The notes under the pieces: generated by a model
Databases searched by the model: none
Seen by the model: the letters and a program-made list of their open reading frames with translations, nothing else
Told to the model about the DNA's origin: nothing
In this document: piece by piece, positions 10,901 to 20,030 of the stretch
How positions within the stretch are numbered: the stretch's first letter is position 1
How the letters are laid out: each line of letters opens with the position of its first letter
From: Bacteroidales bacterium
GTDB lineage: Bacteria > Bacteroidota > Bacteroidia > Bacteroidales > UBA7960
NCBI GenBank assembly: GCA_019429055.1
Contig: JAHYJP010000009.1
Coordinates: forward strand, 1 to 44,575
Length of the DNA stretch: 44,575 nucleotides
Direction: 5' to 3'
Translations under genes and position numbers: made by a program

Positions 10901-12242
10901 TGTTACCAACGGAGTTCATTACGGTACATGGTGTGCTCCGGAGTGGCAGAAACTTTATGAAGATACCTTCGGAAGTGATTTTCTGAATGATGTTTCTGAT
11001 CCCAGTCAATGGGAAAAGATCTATGATATTCCCGATGAAAAGATATGGGAAATGCGGCAGTTGCAAAGGCGCAAACTAATGGAATACATCAAGAAACGGC
11101 TTTTATCAAATCTTTCCCGGCGTCAGGAAACACCCAAAAAGGTTTACCAGGTGCTGGACTCCCTTGATGAAAAAGCACTCACCGTTGGATTTGCCCGTCG
11201 TTTTGCAACATACAAACGCGCTCACCTGCTTTTTAATGACCTGGAGAAATTATCGCGCATTGTCAACAATCCCAATATGCCCGTACAATTTCTTTACGCC
11301 GGTAAGGCCCACCCCGCCGACAAAGCCGGTCAGGATCTGATCAAGCATATCATTGAAGTATCTAAGATGAAAGAGTTCAGAGGAAAGATCATTTTCCTTG
11401 AAGATTATGATATGGAACTGGGTGAAGCATTGGTTAAGGGTGTTGATATCTGGTTGAATACACCCACACGTCCTTTGGAAGCTTCCGGAACATCAGGACA
11501 GAAGGCTGTATTGAACGGGGTAATGAACTTCAGTGTGCTTGACGGATGGTGGGCCGAAGGCTATACGCCTGAAGCCGGGTGGGCTATTAAAGAGGAAAAA
11601 ACCTACGATAATCAAGCCTACCAGGATGAACTGGATGCTGAGATACTATACAATACCTTTGAAAATGAGATCATTCCTATGTTTTATGACAGGAACAAAA
11701 ATGGCGTTCCTGTTGAATGGATCAGGTGGGTGAAAAACAATATTGCCAAAATTGCTCCCCATTTCACCAATAAGCGTATGATGGATGATTATTTCAGGTT
11801 TTTCTATAATAAGCTGTTCAAGCGGGCTGATATTATGCTTTCCAGCGAATGCGACCGTTCAAGAGAACTGGCACACTGGAAGTCAATCATCAGCCGCGGA
11901 TGGGAAAGCATAGAACTGGTATCTCTCAACCTGATGAATACCGCCGATAAATCACTTCTCCTTGGAGATAAGTTCATTGCAGAACTGGTTCTTGATCTTA
12001 ATGAACTGAATGAAGCGGATTTTGGTGTTGAAGTTGTTTTTATTCAGAAAAACTTTGAAGGCGAAGAGTCTGTTGTATCAGTTAATGAGATGGAGCAACT
12101 GAAACGTGAAAATGGTAATGTTACTTTCCGGTGTGAGGTTACTACCAAAAGAGTTGGTATTTATAATTATGCCTTCCGCATGTTCCCCAAGCATGAGTTG
12201 CTTGCACATCGTCAGGATCTTAAACTTGTAAGATGGTTCTGA
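7953..12242 (+). CDS. Bifunctional-architecture protein: N-terminal GT3 (eukaryote-type) glycogen synthase fused to C-terminal GT35 alpha-glucan phosphorylase
   Basis: [24 protein letters not shown] and [18 protein letters not shown] (GT3 motifs) in the N-terminal half. [13 protein letters not shown] (DUF3417-like), [26 protein letters not shown] and [25 protein letters not shown] (phosphorylase PLP-region motif) in the C-terminal half. One continuous 1429-aa ORF. Confidence 0.9.
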   Translation: [1429 protein letters not shown]

Positions 12243-12270
12243 TGCCGGCAATTCATATTTGAAAAGCTAT

Positions 12271-12312
12271 AAAACGGCCGACCCGGAAAAGTTTTCGGGG
12301 TTGGCCGTTTAT
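12271..12312 (+). terminator. Terminator hairpin after the GT3-GT35 gene
   Basis: AAACGGCCGACCCGGAAAA / TTTTCGGGGTTGGCCGTTT near-complete inverted repeat 30 bp after the stop codon. Confidence 0.7.
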
Positions 12313-12415
12313 TCATTGCCCCAAAACAGAATTGGTGGTTGACCAAAAATGTAATAAATTTGATAGAATTAAAACTTTGAATTAAAACATCAGGTATAAA
12401 TTAAAACAAATTGTA

Positions 12416-13162
12416 ATGAAGATATTAGAAGGAAAAGTTGCGTTGATTACAGGTGGATCAAGAGGAATTGGTAAAGCGCTGGTGCTGGCTTTTGCATCGC
12501 AGGGCGCACAGGTTGCATTCTCCGATCTGTTTTATGATGATAAAGCCAAAGAGCTGGAAAAGGAAATTTCCGCTATAGGCGTAAAAGGAAAAGGGTATGC
12601 ATCCGATGCAAGTAATTTTGCAGATAGTGAGAAGCTGGTTGATCAGGTTGCCGCCGATTTTGGACGGATTGACATTTTGATCAACAATGCCGGAATTACC
12701 CGCGATACGCTTTTGATGCGTATGACCGAGGAAAACTGGGATGATGTTATCAGGGTCAACCTGAAATCAGCATTCAATCTCACCAAGGCCGTACAAAAAT
12801 ATATGCTCAAACAACGCAATGGTTCTATAATCAATATGAGCTCGGTTGTGGGATTGGGCGGTAACGCCGGTCAGGCCAACTATGCTGCATCCAAAGCAGG
12901 TATGATCGGGTTTACCAAGTCTGTTGCACAGGAACTGGGTGCACGCAATGTGCGTTGCAATGCCATTGCTCCCGGTTTTATTGAAACCGACATGACTGCA
13001 GGCCTGCCCGAAGAGGTAAAAAAGGGTTGGGCAGAAAAGATCCCCTTGAAAAGGGCAGGAAATGTTGATGATGTTGCCAATGTTGCTTTGTTCCTTGCAT
13101 CTGAAATGTCATCTTACGTTACCGGTCAGGTTATTGCCGTTTGCGGCGGTATGACCAAATAA
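12416..13162 (+). CDS. fabG: 3-oxoacyl-ACP reductase (SDR family)
   Basis: LITGGSRGIGKAL, NNAGITRDTLLMRM, YAASKAGMIGFTKSVAQELG, C-terminal SSYVTGQVIAVCGGM. Confidence 0.9.
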   Translation: MKILEGKVALITGGSRGIGKALVLAFASQGAQVAFSDLFYDDKAKELEKEISAIGVKGKGYASDASNFADSEKLVDQVAADFGRIDILINNAGITRDTLLMRMTEENWDDVIRVNLKSAFNLTKAVQKYMLKQRNGSIINMSSVVGLGGNAGQANYAASKAGMIGFTKSVAQELGARNVRCNAIAPGFIETDMTAGLPEEVKKGWAEKIPLKRAGNVDDVANVALFLASEMSSYVTGQVIAVCGGMTK

Positions 13163-13184
13163 AAAAGTGGTTTTAATAGAATCT

Positions 13185-15653
13185 ATGCCCTTAAACTTCC
13201 AAAAGAAGATCAGTCTTCTGTTTATACTTATTTTTTTATTCCAGTCATTATTTGTTTTCGGAAACATTCCCGCAAAACAGAATAACGGGTATATCCATCA
13301 TCAGGAGTTTCGTTTCAGACCGGGTGTGCAGAGTGGCAGTGATCATATTATGAATACATTGCTGCAGATCCTGGCCGATGGTAGTCAGAAACTCAGGGTG
13401 TTTACCCGTTATGAATTCAGTTGCAGAATAAGTGTTGAATTATTGTCTCAAAACAATAATACAGGGCAGTTACTATTGAGAATTCACGAGCCACTGGTAA
13501 CAGGGGAAACCCAATACCGGCATTTCGATCTTCACAACCGGCTTATTCCTTCCTTGCTTGATATCAATATCAAAATCAAAAACGGGAATAATAGTATTTT
13601 GAAGGAATTGAAGTTTAAAGATTTGAATTGGCAGGATGAAAACTTTACTGATAGCATTCTCACCTTTAAAGTGAACGGGTTACCTCCTGTTTCAGAGCTT
13701 CTGTGGGAAATAAGTTCGGTAAGTTTTAAATACCCCGATGATCTTATTCACGATGTGGTTTCACTGCAAAATGCACTGCATACCTATTATGAAGCAGAAG
13801 AACTGATCCGGCAGGTTTATTCGGTCATCAGCGATTTAGATAGCATAAAACCTGAAACGGTTATCCTGGATGAATTCCGATTGTGTGATGCCGAGGCTAA
13901 AGTTGGGCGCCTCATATATGCTGCTTTCCGGGACTCTCCCATGATCATGGAAAAAGATCCCCTGGATCATATTGAGCATATAAAACACTTGCGTGATGAA
14001 ATTGCAAAACTCCGGAAGGAATTCAACTTCGTAATTTCACATATCGACAATGTATTGTATGAACAGGGCAGGGCCTTCCTTAAAAAAGGAGAGAAAGAAA
14101 AAGCACGGAGTGCCTTTGAGAGGGCTCTTTCATTCAATAATTTGTTCATTCCTGCCCAGCTTTCACTGGCAGAAATGGATATGGAAGCAGGCAGACCCTC
14201 ACTTTCATTGAACAGATTGGCTGCATTTATGGGGGATGTGCACCCACCTGTAATCTGGATGGACGAAACAGACAGTTTTTCGCAAAAACTTTTTGAAGTT
14301 GAAATTAGCAGGGCAGGCGAATTGGCAGCCGACGAACGGTTCCTTGACGCATTGCGTATTCTTGAAGAATTGGATGGGTTTTGCAACAGGATTAAAGTAT
14401 GGCAATGTCCTGCACAATTGCAGCAAAGCCTCATTGATGTGCACTATGGCATGTACAGGTCATACCTGAGAGTTGCAGGCAGAGCTTATGAGTCGGGTAA
14501 TTTTTCGTTTGCCGTTACTTATGTTGAAAATGCAAGGCAATATCAGAAGGATAACAACAGGTTCATTTCTTCGGACCGCGAAAGCATGAGACTTTTACAG
14601 GATGTTGCTGATGCTTATTTTTTCAGTGCCGATCGTGCCATGTTATATTATGATTATGTAACGGCTGTTAAAATGCTACAGGATGCCAGAGATTTGTGCA
14701 GCAATTACCCGGAATTGATATGCAGACCTGATTTGGATAACCAGCTTGCCACAGCTGAAACCAAAAAAGCTGAAGCCGCCATTTTCACAGCAGAATATGT
14801 TCTTACTGAGCCCATGGTTATTGTACCCGGATCAGGCAGGAAGCAGGCAATGGAGATTGTAAAAGAGGATCTCTCCCTTGGGCACCTAAAGGCCTGGGCC
14901 GGAGAAACCGGAGAAGCAAGAGCCATTCTCAATCATGTAATTGAATATGCCATACGATATGATCTCAGAGCGGATACTCTAATAAACAGGAGAATCATTA
15001 GTCTCACCGAAATGATTCATCAAAAGGAATGTGAGCTGGAAAAAAGAGATATTGAAAGGATATTGCAATTAATTCCGGATCATTTAAGGGTTGCACATTA
15101 TACCAGGGCAAACCAGGAATACCAGCACCTTAAGAACCTGGCTTTGCAATATGAGAATTGCCAGTGGACCTTTGCAGATGCCATAGACGAATTTAAGCAT
15201 ATTCCAACGCTTGCCCAATACCAGGAGTTTCTGCAGGAGGCCCAGGGAGCTTATTTCAGAGGTGCCCGTGAAGGGTTTGATGAATTCTTTTCGACCTATT
15301 CGCAGGCAGCAAACTTTTTCAATAAAAATAATCTTGAAGATTATGGCGCAGAGCACGAACCATTGGTTGATTTTGTATCAGGCTCATCCAATATTTCACT
15401 CATGAAAGCTGCTGTAAGCTTCTTTTCCGGCAGAAATGAACACGACAATGCTTTTATTACCCTTAAGGCATTACAGGATAACCGCCTGGATGCAAGGGAA
15501 GTGAGAGCTTTGCAGGAGCTTTCTGGTAAGCGAGCAGCCATGTATTTGTCAGCTCAGAATCCCAATGTGCAAGCTGCAGTATATGTGCGGGAACTTACAG
15601 GCAACGACTCATGGTACAGATTCTATGTAAGAAGCTTTATCAACAACTGGTAG
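13185..15653 (+). CDS. Secreted helical-repeat (TPR-like) protein of unknown function
   Basis: Signal peptide MPLNFQKKISLLFILIFLFQSLFVFG; helix-rich segments such as EKARSAFERALSFNNLFIPAQLSLAEMDMEAG. ORF track start is GTG 13167; ATG 13185 gives a cleaner signal peptide. Confidence 0.7.
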   Translation: MPLNFQKKISLLFILIFLFQSLFVFGNIPAKQNNGYIHHQEFRFRPGVQSGSDHIMNTLLQILADGSQKLRVFTRYEFSCRISVELLSQNNNTGQLLLRIHEPLVTGETQYRHFDLHNRLIPSLLDINIKIKNGNNSILKELKFKDLNWQDENFTDSILTFKVNGLPPVSELLWEISSVSFKYPDDLIHDVVSLQNALHTYYEAEELIRQVYSVISDLDSIKPETVILDEFRLCDAEAKVGRLIYAAFRDSPMIMEKDPLDHIEHIKHLRDEIAKLRKEFNFVISHIDNVLYEQGRAFLKKGEKEKARSAFERALSFNNLFIPAQLSLAEMDMEAGRPSLSLNRLAAFMGDVHPPVIWMDETDSFSQKLFEVEISRAGELAADERFLDALRILEELDGFCNRIKVWQCPAQLQQSLIDVHYGMYRSYLRVAGRAYESGNFSFAVTYVENARQYQKDNNRFISSDRESMRLLQDVADAYFFSADRAMLYYDYVTAVKMLQDARDLCSNYPELICRPDLDNQLATAETKKAEAAIFTAEYVLTEPMVIVPGSGRKQAMEIVKEDLSLGHLKAWAGETGEARAILNHVIEYAIRYDLRADTLINRRIISLTEMIHQKECELEKRDIERILQLIPDHLRVAHYTRANQEYQHLKNLALQYENCQWTFADAIDEFKHIPTLAQYQEFLQEAQGAYFRGAREGFDEFFSTYSQAANFFNKNNLEDYGAEHEPLVDFVSGSSNISLMKAAVSFFSGRNEHDNAFITLKALQDNRLDAREVRALQELSGKRAAMYLSAQNPNVQAAVYVRELTGNDSWYRFYVRSFINNW

Positions 15654-15655
15654 TC

Positions 15656-16141
15656 TCAGTTTCCGCGAACCTTTTGCGGCTTATCTTTACTGATGATCTT
15701 CCCCTGATCCCAGGCCAGTATTACAAGGGCGGCTGATAGAATAATGATGTTTTTGATGATATACTGACCTTCGATGGTAGGCACAAAGGGTACCATATAG
15801 AATGTTTCATCCGGGAAAACAAACAAAGGAAATATTGTACCCGCCATTTGCAGATACAGCAATACAATGGTTGTCCTGAAAAATTTCCCGGTTAAAAATC
15901 CCAGTCCGATCAGGGTTTCCCAGGTTGCCAGTATGGGCATGGAGTATGGGGCCTGCACTATTCCAAAAGAGAGCACATCGATGGTACGTGTGGCAAGGTC
16001 TTCAGCCGAACTTATTCCCGGAAAAAACTTCTGGGATCCAAACCAGAAGAAAATAATTCCAATACTGATCCTTAGCAAATATATTCCATTAACAGCCATC
16101 CAGTCAATGATCCTGTTCTCAAATTTTTTAAATTTTTTCAT
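15656..16141 (-). CDS. DoxX/DUF417-like small integral membrane protein
   Basis: Four hydrophobic helices; LLRISIGIIFFWFGSQKFFPG resembles the DoxX/YkgB-like N-terminal helix. Confidence 0.6.
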   Translation of the reverse strand: MKKFKKFENRIIDWMAVNGIYLLRISIGIIFFWFGSQKFFPGISSAEDLATRTIDVLSFGIVQAPYSMPILATWETLIGLGFLTGKFFRTTIVLLYLQMAGTIFPLFVFPDETFYMVPFVPTIEGQYIIKNIIILSAALVILAWDQGKIISKDKPQKVRGN

Positions 16142-16365
16142 ATGATGATTTTCCTAAAAGTTTTACCTATGGGTTTAATTAAGAAAAAATTCAGTAATTA
16201 TTTGTCAGATTTTGACGAAACATTTTAAAAAAACTTAATAAATAAATCGCAAACCTGTTTTAAAAACAAACAAGTTAATGCTATGTTTGATATCAATTAC
16301 CCGAATTATTAAAGAAATGAATCTGGTTTTCAGGGTTAAAAATATGAAACTTTTAGTCCGGATTT

Positions 16366-17937
16366 TTAATATGGATCCTGCGGTTCGTGGCGGTCCATGT
16401 CGTGATCAAGAGCCTGAACGCGGTAGATATCTGTTCGGCGGTCGTTCCAGTTGGTAACGGTTCCGCGGTTACGGTGGCGTTTTAATAGTTCAAGATCAAT
16501 GTCGTTGATGATCACGGTTTCCACGTTGGGAGTGCATTCTGCAGCAATAGCATCGCGGGCAAAGGAGAAATCAGATGGAGTAAAAATACCAGATTGAGCA
16601 TACTGAATATCCATATTATCAACCTGAGGCAGGTTACCCACCGTGCCGGCTATGGCAACAAATATCTGGTTTTCAACACAACGCGCCTGTGCGCAATACC
16701 TAACTCTCAGATAGCCCTGCCGGTCGTCGGTACAGAATGGTACGAATATGATTCTGGCCCCCCTTTCTACTGCAATGCGGGCAACTTCAGGAAATTCTAT
16801 ATCGTAACATATCTGAATGGCAATTTTTCCTTTATCGGTATCAAAAACTTCTATATTACGGCCCGGTTCAACTCCCCACCATTTCTTTTCATTGGGTGTA
16901 ATGTGCAGTTTGTATTGTTTACCTATTTCGCCATTGCGTTTGAAAAGGTAAGCAATGTTGTATAGTTTATCGTCTTCGGGTGTAAAATGCGATCCGGCTA
17001 CAATATTGATATTGTACTTGATGGAAAGTTCGCTGAATAGCTCAAGGTATTGTTCGGTAAATTCTCCGATCTTACGTGCAGCAGTACCTGGATTTTCCTT
17101 GGGAAAGAGCGACAATAACTGCAGGGTAAAGATTTCGGGAAACAACACAAAATCACTTTTGTAGCCCGATGCCACATCAACAAAATATTCGCATTGCACT
17201 GCAAAATCATCAAAACTTCGTATAGGACGCATCTGGTACTGAACCACGCAAATACGCATGGGCAATGAAGCAAGGAATTTCCGGTCTTTTTCCTGACGGT
17301 AGTCAAAGTTAGCCCACTCAAGATAAGTAGCAAATCCGCCTGATTCCTTGTCTTCATCCAGGTACTCCCTTATTACCTTTTTAAGCGAAAAACCATTGGA
17401 AAGCTGGGGTGTAAGTACAGGATCAAAAATGGCTTTGCTTGTAACCCTGTCCACATATTGATTAATGCTGAGTTTATCCTTGTAATTCCGGTAACCCGGA
17501 AGTCGGCCACCTATTACAATACGCATGAGATTTCGTTCCCTTGCCAGCTCCTTACGCGATTCGTAGAGTCTTGTTGCCAGTTTCATACCCCTGTAATCGG
17601 GATGAACCATGATCTCCATTCCATATAGGGTATCACCTTCAGGATCATGAGTGCCAATGTTGCCATAATCACAAATCTCATCCCAGTTTTTATCCAGATC
17701 AAGATCTTCAGAGTCAATGATAAGACTTGATGATGATGCCACAAGCATGCCGTCAATTTCAATAACAATTTGCCCATCCGGAAAAATACGTAACTGATTT
17801 TCAATGTTTTCCCTGCTCCAGGTTTGCATAGACGGGAAGCAGATCTTTTGCATGCGTATCAGTGCATCAAAATCTTCAAAATGCAGGTTTCTTACATTTA
17901 GCTTACTTTCAAATTCCTGAAGGTCAATTTTATCCAT
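16366..17937 (-). CDS. Bifunctional GNAT N-acetyltransferase / carbon-nitrogen hydrolase (nitrilase superfamily)
   Basis: N-terminal GNAT with MVHPDYRGMKLATRLYESR; C-terminal nitrilase with Glu (VLFPEIFTLQ), Lys (YKLHITPNEK) and Cys (IQICYDIEFPE) triad motifs. Confidence 0.88.
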   Translation of the reverse strand: MDKIDLQEFESKLNVRNLHFEDFDALIRMQKICFPSMQTWSRENIENQLRIFPDGQIVIEIDGMLVASSSSLIIDSEDLDLDKNWDEICDYGNIGTHDPEGDTLYGMEIMVHPDYRGMKLATRLYESRKELARERNLMRIVIGGRLPGYRNYKDKLSINQYVDRVTSKAIFDPVLTPQLSNGFSLKKVIREYLDEDKESGGFATYLEWANFDYRQEKDRKFLASLPMRICVVQYQMRPIRSFDDFAVQCEYFVDVASGYKSDFVLFPEIFTLQLLSLFPKENPGTAARKIGEFTEQYLELFSELSIKYNINIVAGSHFTPEDDKLYNIAYLFKRNGEIGKQYKLHITPNEKKWWGVEPGRNIEVFDTDKGKIAIQICYDIEFPEVARIAVERGARIIFVPFCTDDRQGYLRVRYCAQARCVENQIFVAIAGTVGNLPQVDNMDIQYAQSGIFTPSDFSFARDAIAAECTPNVETVIINDIDLELLKRHRNRGTVTNWNDRRTDIYRVQALDHDMDRHEPQDPY

Positions 17938-17960
17938 GAAGAACGGTATTTCTGGTTTGT

Positions 17961-18716
17961 TTAATATTGTTCGCGGATATCAGTGATATCGCCATTTTTA
18001 AAGTTTGCTGAGAACAGGAGTTCTTTTAATTTTTTACCGGCCAGGTTGGGGGCAATCAATTGTCCGGATTCTTTGAGTTCCACAAATTTTTTCTTGTGAA
18101 TAAACTGTTCTTCTGTTGTACCCCTGATGGTAGTTTGCATATCGGTATCGATAATACCCGGTGCAACTGCCATAAGTTTTACGGGATGATCTTTTTCTTC
18201 CTGCTCGGTGGCAATACAGCGGGTAAACATATCAAGTCCGGCCTTTCCTGTACAGTAGTTGCTCCAGCCGTGGTAAGGATTTGTAGCTGCCCCTGACGAT
18301 ATATTCAATACACGTTTTTCGGTTTTCCAGCCAGAAAAATGTTTCACAAATTCCCTGATCATGAGCATGGGTGCCAGCAGGTTGATTCGCATATGCAAAT
18401 CCATCTGAGCAGGTTCAAGCGTTTCAACCGGTCCTATTGGGTTTATAATCCCTGCATTGTTAACAAGGTAAACTCCATCACAATCTTTTTGTGAAATATT
18501 TTCAAATACCAGTTTCATTATAGGTTCAATGGTATCGGTATGCGACAGATCGCAGGAGTAAAAATTCATTTTACAACCTTTGGCTGCTGCCAGTTTTTGC
18601 AGATCGGTATTATCTGTTCGGGAAATACCATGAATATGATGATTCTCATCAATGAGAGCGGTAGTAATGCCTGCTCCCAATCCTTTGCTGTGTCCTGTAA
18701 TAATGATATGTTTCAT
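17961..18716 (-). CDS. Short-chain dehydrogenase/reductase
   Basis: IIITGHSKGLGAGI nucleotide-binding motif, LVNNAG, NYCTGKAGLDMF catalytic Tyr-Lys motif. Confidence 0.85.
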   Translation of the reverse strand: MKHIIITGHSKGLGAGITTALIDENHHIHGISRTDNTDLQKLAAAKGCKMNFYSCDLSHTDTIEPIMKLVFENISQKDCDGVYLVNNAGIINPIGPVETLEPAQMDLHMRINLLAPMLMIREFVKHFSGWKTEKRVLNISSGAATNPYHGWSNYCTGKAGLDMFTRCIATEQEEKDHPVKLMAVAPGIIDTDMQTTIRGTTEEQFIHKKKFVELKESGQLIAPNLAGKKLKELLFSANFKNGDITDIREQY

Positions 18717-18738
18717 TGTACTGAAATTTCTTGATTTT

Positions 18739-19914
18739 TTATTTTATTTTTTCCACCGATTTAATGAAGCCTGTTTCGGGATAAAACTCTATATGCAGAT
18801 CGGTAGGTGGTAAACTGGTAATGACCCCGAATTGTGTTATAATCATCCTTGCATCTGCGATGGGGTTTCCACCCTTCGAAATGGTAATATTGCCATGTTC
18901 GGGTACACGGTAATAAAACCCGGTTTCTGTTTTTCTGTGGTCAGGACTCATAACAAATACACCCAGTTGCCGGGTTGTATTGGTTCGTGATGCCAGAATA
19001 TTTACAGCCTGGCTACCGGGCTCTTCTTCCTGCACAATGCCGTTGGATTCGGAGAAATGGAACAGCGTGTAAGGCACCGTGGCTGTATTCTTATCAGGAA
19101 TAAAATAATAGCGGTATTGTATTCTGCTTTGGGTTGTCATGCCGGTAAACAATTCCAGATAATCATTCTCTTGTTTGGTAAGTTGGTCGTTCATGTATTG
19201 CAATGTTTCTCTGGAGTAAGTAATCTCGGCAAAACCGCTAATAAGATCAAACTTTTTATCCCGGATCTTCAAAATATAATCTGCAACTTCTTTGGCCCTG
19301 ATCTCTGATGATTTTTCCACCAGCCGGCGTCTGAGGGTTCTCCTTTCAACCGTCATAGTATCAACCTGGATGTGCTGAATTATTGTATCTACCTTTTCGT
19401 GGAGGTTCGATTCAACAAAATGGTTGAATGTTGCTTCACTGCCAAAGACTCCGTATTTTCTCTCAAGGGAAGTGCTCAGCAGAAATTCCTGCTGATCGAA
19501 AGGAGCGTTTACCGCCGAAATAAGTCCACCTTCACTCAAGTATAAAGACAAAGGATTTCTGCGGTTTTTGTTCAAATCCAGTTCTGCAAAATAAAATTCA
19601 GCAGGATCAGGTTCAGCATAGGAGTTAATATTAACTTCTCTAATTTCATAGATTGTGGAAGGTTCAGTTATAACATCCTCAAGACCCAGAAATCTGCCTG
19701 CATAAGGTGCAAAAGGTCCGGGTGTTTCTGATGTTTTCACCACAGTTATGTCAACTATTAAAACTGTTCGTGGCAGGGCATAATAGAAACCCTGCAGGCT
19801 GTGCCCGGTTTCAAGATTTCTGATGTGCTGCACCCTTAGGGGCTGCTGAGTTTTGCAACTTACTCCCAGAAAAATAAGTACTGCTGTTATAAGAAAAATT
19901 TTTAGTCTGTTCAT
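18739..19914 (-). CDS. DUF4831-like lipoprotein
   Basis: Lipobox LIFLGVSC; FYYALPRTVLIVDITVVKT and PYAGRFLGLEDVITEP motifs recalled from DUF4831. Confidence 0.7.
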   Translation of the reverse strand: MNRLKIFLITAVLIFLGVSCKTQQPLRVQHIRNLETGHSLQGFYYALPRTVLIVDITVVKTSETPGPFAPYAGRFLGLEDVITEPSTIYEIREVNINSYAEPDPAEFYFAELDLNKNRRNPLSLYLSEGGLISAVNAPFDQQEFLLSTSLERKYGVFGSEATFNHFVESNLHEKVDTIIQHIQVDTMTVERRTLRRRLVEKSSEIRAKEVADYILKIRDKKFDLISGFAEITYSRETLQYMNDQLTKQENDYLELFTGMTTQSRIQYRYYFIPDKNTATVPYTLFHFSESNGIVQEEEPGSQAVNILASRTNTTRQLGVFVMSPDHRKTETGFYYRVPEHGNITISKGGNPIADARMIITQFGVITSLPPTDLHIEFYPETGFIKSVEKIK

Positions 19915-20030
19915 TTTTTCTTTTGTTGAATATGGTGAAATTCCTGTTTAAGATAACGTTTGGTTTCTCAGTCAATTGCTGATATTGCAATGCTTTACAA
20001 AATTATGAATAAAATAAGTTGAGAGTTCAT

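Noticed and set aside
10137-11066. 309-aa minus-strand ORF
   Set aside because: Lies entirely inside the strongly supported GT3-GT35 gene; no recognisable domain, antisense artefact.
4998-16244. Shared AATAAATAAATCGCA 15-mer near 5000 and 16235
   Set aside because: AT-rich intergenic sequence in two places only; chance similarity cannot be excluded and there is no palindromy.
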